Positions 4,908-6,544 of a stretch of 6,544 nucleotides of DNA are shown in pieces (positions within the stretch are counted from its first letter, which is position 1; every line of letters begins with the position of its first letter). The notes beneath the pieces were generated by a model. It was not told the origin of the DNA and ran no database searches. It saw only the letters and a program-made list of their open reading frames with translations. The position numbers and the translations under genes are program-made. This DNA comes from Clostridiales bacterium (GTDB taxonomy: Bacteria; Bacillota_A; Clostridia; Christensenellales; Aristaeellaceae): the NCBI GenBank assembly GCA_012514855.1, contig JAAYZL010000197.1, forward strand, positions 1-6,544, read 5' to 3'.

Positions 4908-6544
4908 ATGCAGAGAGTCGGCGTATTCGTCTGTTGGTGCGGAACCAACATCGCAGCCACGGTCGACGTGGGCGCGGTTGCCGATGCGATGAGAAATGAG
5001 CCGGGCGTCCGATACGCCGCGGATTATCAATACATGTGCTCAGAAGTCGGCCAGCAGAAGCTCATCGACGCCGTCAAAGAACACGCGCTGACCGGCGTCG
5101 TCGTGTGCGCCTGCTCGCCCAGGATGCACGAGCAGACGTTCCGAAAGGCCGCCGAGCGCGCCGGGCTCAACCCGTACATGGTGGAGATCGCGAACATCCG
5201 CGAGCAGTGCTCGTGGATTCACAAGGACAAGGCGGTCGGAACCGTCAAGGCGATCGCGCTCGCGCGCGCGGCGGTCGCGAAGGTGCTGAAAAACGCGCCG
5301 CTTACGGCCGGGGAGAGCCCGGTCGCGAAGCGCGCGCTCGTCATCGGCGGCGGCATCGCGGGCATCCAGACGGCGCTCGACGTCGCCGAGGCCGGATACC
5401 GGGTCGATATCGTGGAAAAATCGCCGACGATCGGCGGGCGCATGGCGCAGCTCGACAAGACCTTTCCGACGCTCGACTGCTCGGCGTGCATCCTGACGCC
5501 GAAGATGGTGGAAGCCGCGCAGAGCCCGAACATCGAGCTGCTCACCTACAGCGAGGTCGAGAAGGTTGCGGGCTTCGTCGGAAACTTCACCGTGACGATC
5601 CGCAAGAAGGCGCGCTACGTCGATGCCGCGAAGTGCACCGGCTGCGCCGAGTGCGTCGCGAAGTGCCCGGCGAGAAAGGGCAAGAACGAGTTCAACATGG
5701 GGCTCGACAACCGCAGCGCCATCTACATCCCGTTCGCGCAGGCGATCCCGAACGTCGCGACGATCGACGCGAGCCAGTGCATCAAGCTCAGGACCGGCAA
5801 GTGCGGGCTGTGCGAGAAGGTCTGCTCCGCGGGCGCGATCGACTACCAGCAGCAGGACGAGGTGATCGAGCGCAAATACGGCGCAATCGTCGCCGCGACG
5901 GGCTTCCGGCCGATCTCTCTCGAAAAATTCGACGAATACGCCTATTCGACGAGCCCCGACATTTTGACCTCGCTCGAGTTCGAGCGCATCCTGAACGCCG
6001 CCGGGCCGACAGGCGGCCGGCTCGTGCGCCCGTCCGACGGCAAACACCCGCGGGAGATCGTGTTCATACAGTGCGTCGGCTCGCGCTGCTCCGAGGATGC
6101 CCCAAAGGGCAAGACCTACTGCTCGAAGATCTGCTGCATGTACACCGCGAAGCACGCCCTGCTCGTGCGCGAGAAGTACCCGGACGTCCGCGTGCGCGTG
6201 TTCTACATCGACGTGCGCACGCCCGGCAAGAACTTCGACGAGTTCTACCGCCGCGCCGCCGAGCAGTACGGCGTCGAGTACATCAAGGGCATGGTCGGCA
6301 AGGTGTGGCGGGAAGGCGGCAAGCTGATGGTGCAGGGGAGCGATCTCCTGAACGACGAGCAGCTTTTGATCCCCGCCGACATGGTCGTGCTCGCGGCCGC
6401 GATCGAGCCGGAGCCGGGCGCCAGGGCGCTGGCGACGATGCTGACCGCGTCGATGGACACGAACGACTTCTTCTCCGAGGCGCACCCGAAGCTCCGCCCG
6501 GTCGAGAGCCCGACCGTCGGAGTGTTCCTGTCGGGCGCGTGCCA
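4908..6544 (+). CDS. hdrA: Heterodisulfide reductase-like subunit A (HdrA, flavin-bifurcating), cut at window edge
   Basis: The first 545 residues of HdrA, the FAD protein that splits or joins electron pairs in HdrABC complexes. The start at 4908 follows AAGGAGA at 4894-4900. In order: an N-terminal HdrA domain beginning VGVFVCWCGTNIA (C9, C11), with VVVCACSPRMHEQTFR near residues 65-80; the FAD-binding loop GGGIAG at 147-152; GGRMAQLDKTFPTLDCSAC with C191 and C194; an inserted ferredoxin domain with C243-x2-C246-x2-C249-x3-C253 and C291-x7-C299-x2-C302-x3-C306; IQCVGSR with C389; YCSKICCMYTAKHA with C405, C409 and C410; and the second half of the thioredoxin-reductase-like fold ending TVGVFLSGAC. 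Family members are about 650 residues or longer, so roughly the last 100, probably with C-terminal ferredoxin motifs, lie beyond the window. Some bacterial HdrA proteins are fused to MvhD or to a second HdrA; this cannot be judged here. The last two bases (CA) start a codon that would be Gln in most relatives. Confidence 0.95.
   Translation, partial: MQRVGVFVCWCGTNIAATVDVGAVADAMRNEPGVRYAADYQYMCSEVGQQKLIDAVKEHALTGVVVCACSPRMHEQTFRKAAERAGLNPYMVEIANIREQCSWIHKDKAVGTVKAIALARAAVAKVLKNAPLTAGESPVAKRALVIGGGIAGIQTALDVAEAGYRVDIVEKSPTIGGRMAQLDKTFPTLDCSACILTPKMVEAAQSPNIELLTYSEVEKVAGFVGNFTVTIRKKARYVDAAKCTGCAECVAKCPARKGKNEFNMGLDNRSAIYIPFAQAIPNVATIDASQCIKLRTGKCGLCEKVCSAGAIDYQQQDEVIERKYGAIVAATGFRPISLEKFDEYAYSTSPDILTSLEFERILNAAGPTGGRLVRPSDGKHPREIVFIQCVGSRCSEDAPKGKTYCSKICCMYTAKHALLVREKYPDVRVRVFYIDVRTPGKNFDEFYRRAAEQYGVEYIKGMVGKVWREGGKLMVQGSDLLNDEQLLIPADMVVLAAAIEPEPGARALATMLTASMDTNDFFSEAHPKLRPVESPTVGVFLSGAC

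Noticed and set aside
5040..6485. 481-codon open frame on the minus strand opposite hdrA
   Set aside because: Same compositional artefact: it is antisense to hdrA, whose cofactor motifs are all in the + frame, and the translation is Arg/Asp/Val/Leu/Ala-rich with no recognisable domain.
1..6544. CRISPR array, tRNA or rRNA genes, insertion sequence or prophage parts
   Set aside because: No regularly spaced repeats, no tRNA-like cloverleaf or rRNA sequence, and no transposase or integrase motif were seen. Coding is almost continuous apart from 1084-1358.

Overview
The window is a stretch of bacterial chromosome in which every supported gene lies on the + strand. Base composition is high in G+C, with strong G/C preference at third codon positions, and Shine-Dalgarno sites are purine-rich and well placed. 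The gene content is a soluble HdrABC-type heterodisulfide reductase, malate dehydrogenase, class II fumarase and a polar amino-acid ABC importer. This suggests a strict anaerobe, most plausibly a high-GC member of the Clostridia or a similar anaerobic lineage. That placement is an inference from gene content and style, not from a marker gene.

Layout: (1) Positions 1-1083 hold the end of an amino-acid ABC transporter operon: the 3' part of a HisM/GlnP-type permease, then, after a 3-nt gap, a complete GlnQ-type ATPase. (2) Positions 1084-1358 are non-coding. They contain two strong hairpins, a set of repeated ATATCGG/GGTATG words in both orientations, and a perfect extended -10 promoter (TGGTATAAT) about 45 bases before the next start codon. 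(3) Positions 1359-6544 are a tightly packed five-gene unit: an LDH/MDH-family dehydrogenase whose specificity residue is the malate-type arginine, then fumC, hdrB, hdrC and hdrA. Gaps are 15, 25, -4 (ATGA overlap) and 18 nt. hdrA runs off the right edge after 545 codons.

How the genes may work together: the dehydrogenase and fumarase interconvert oxaloacetate, malate and fumarate. HdrB, HdrC and HdrA form an electron-transfer module. HdrA carries FAD and [4Fe-4S] clusters, HdrC carries two [4Fe-4S] clusters, and HdrB carries two complete CCG motifs for non-cubane clusters. Their co-transcription suggests that a flavin-based electron-bifurcating or electron-confurcating complex is coupled to C4-dicarboxylate metabolism, possibly to fumarate reduction. 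The partner enzyme that would show this (fumarate reductase-like flavoprotein, MvhD, hydrogenase or formate dehydrogenase subunits) is not in the window and may lie downstream. This linkage is the most interesting point in the window. The individual gene families are well known; what stands out is the combination and the hybrid active site of the dehydrogenase.
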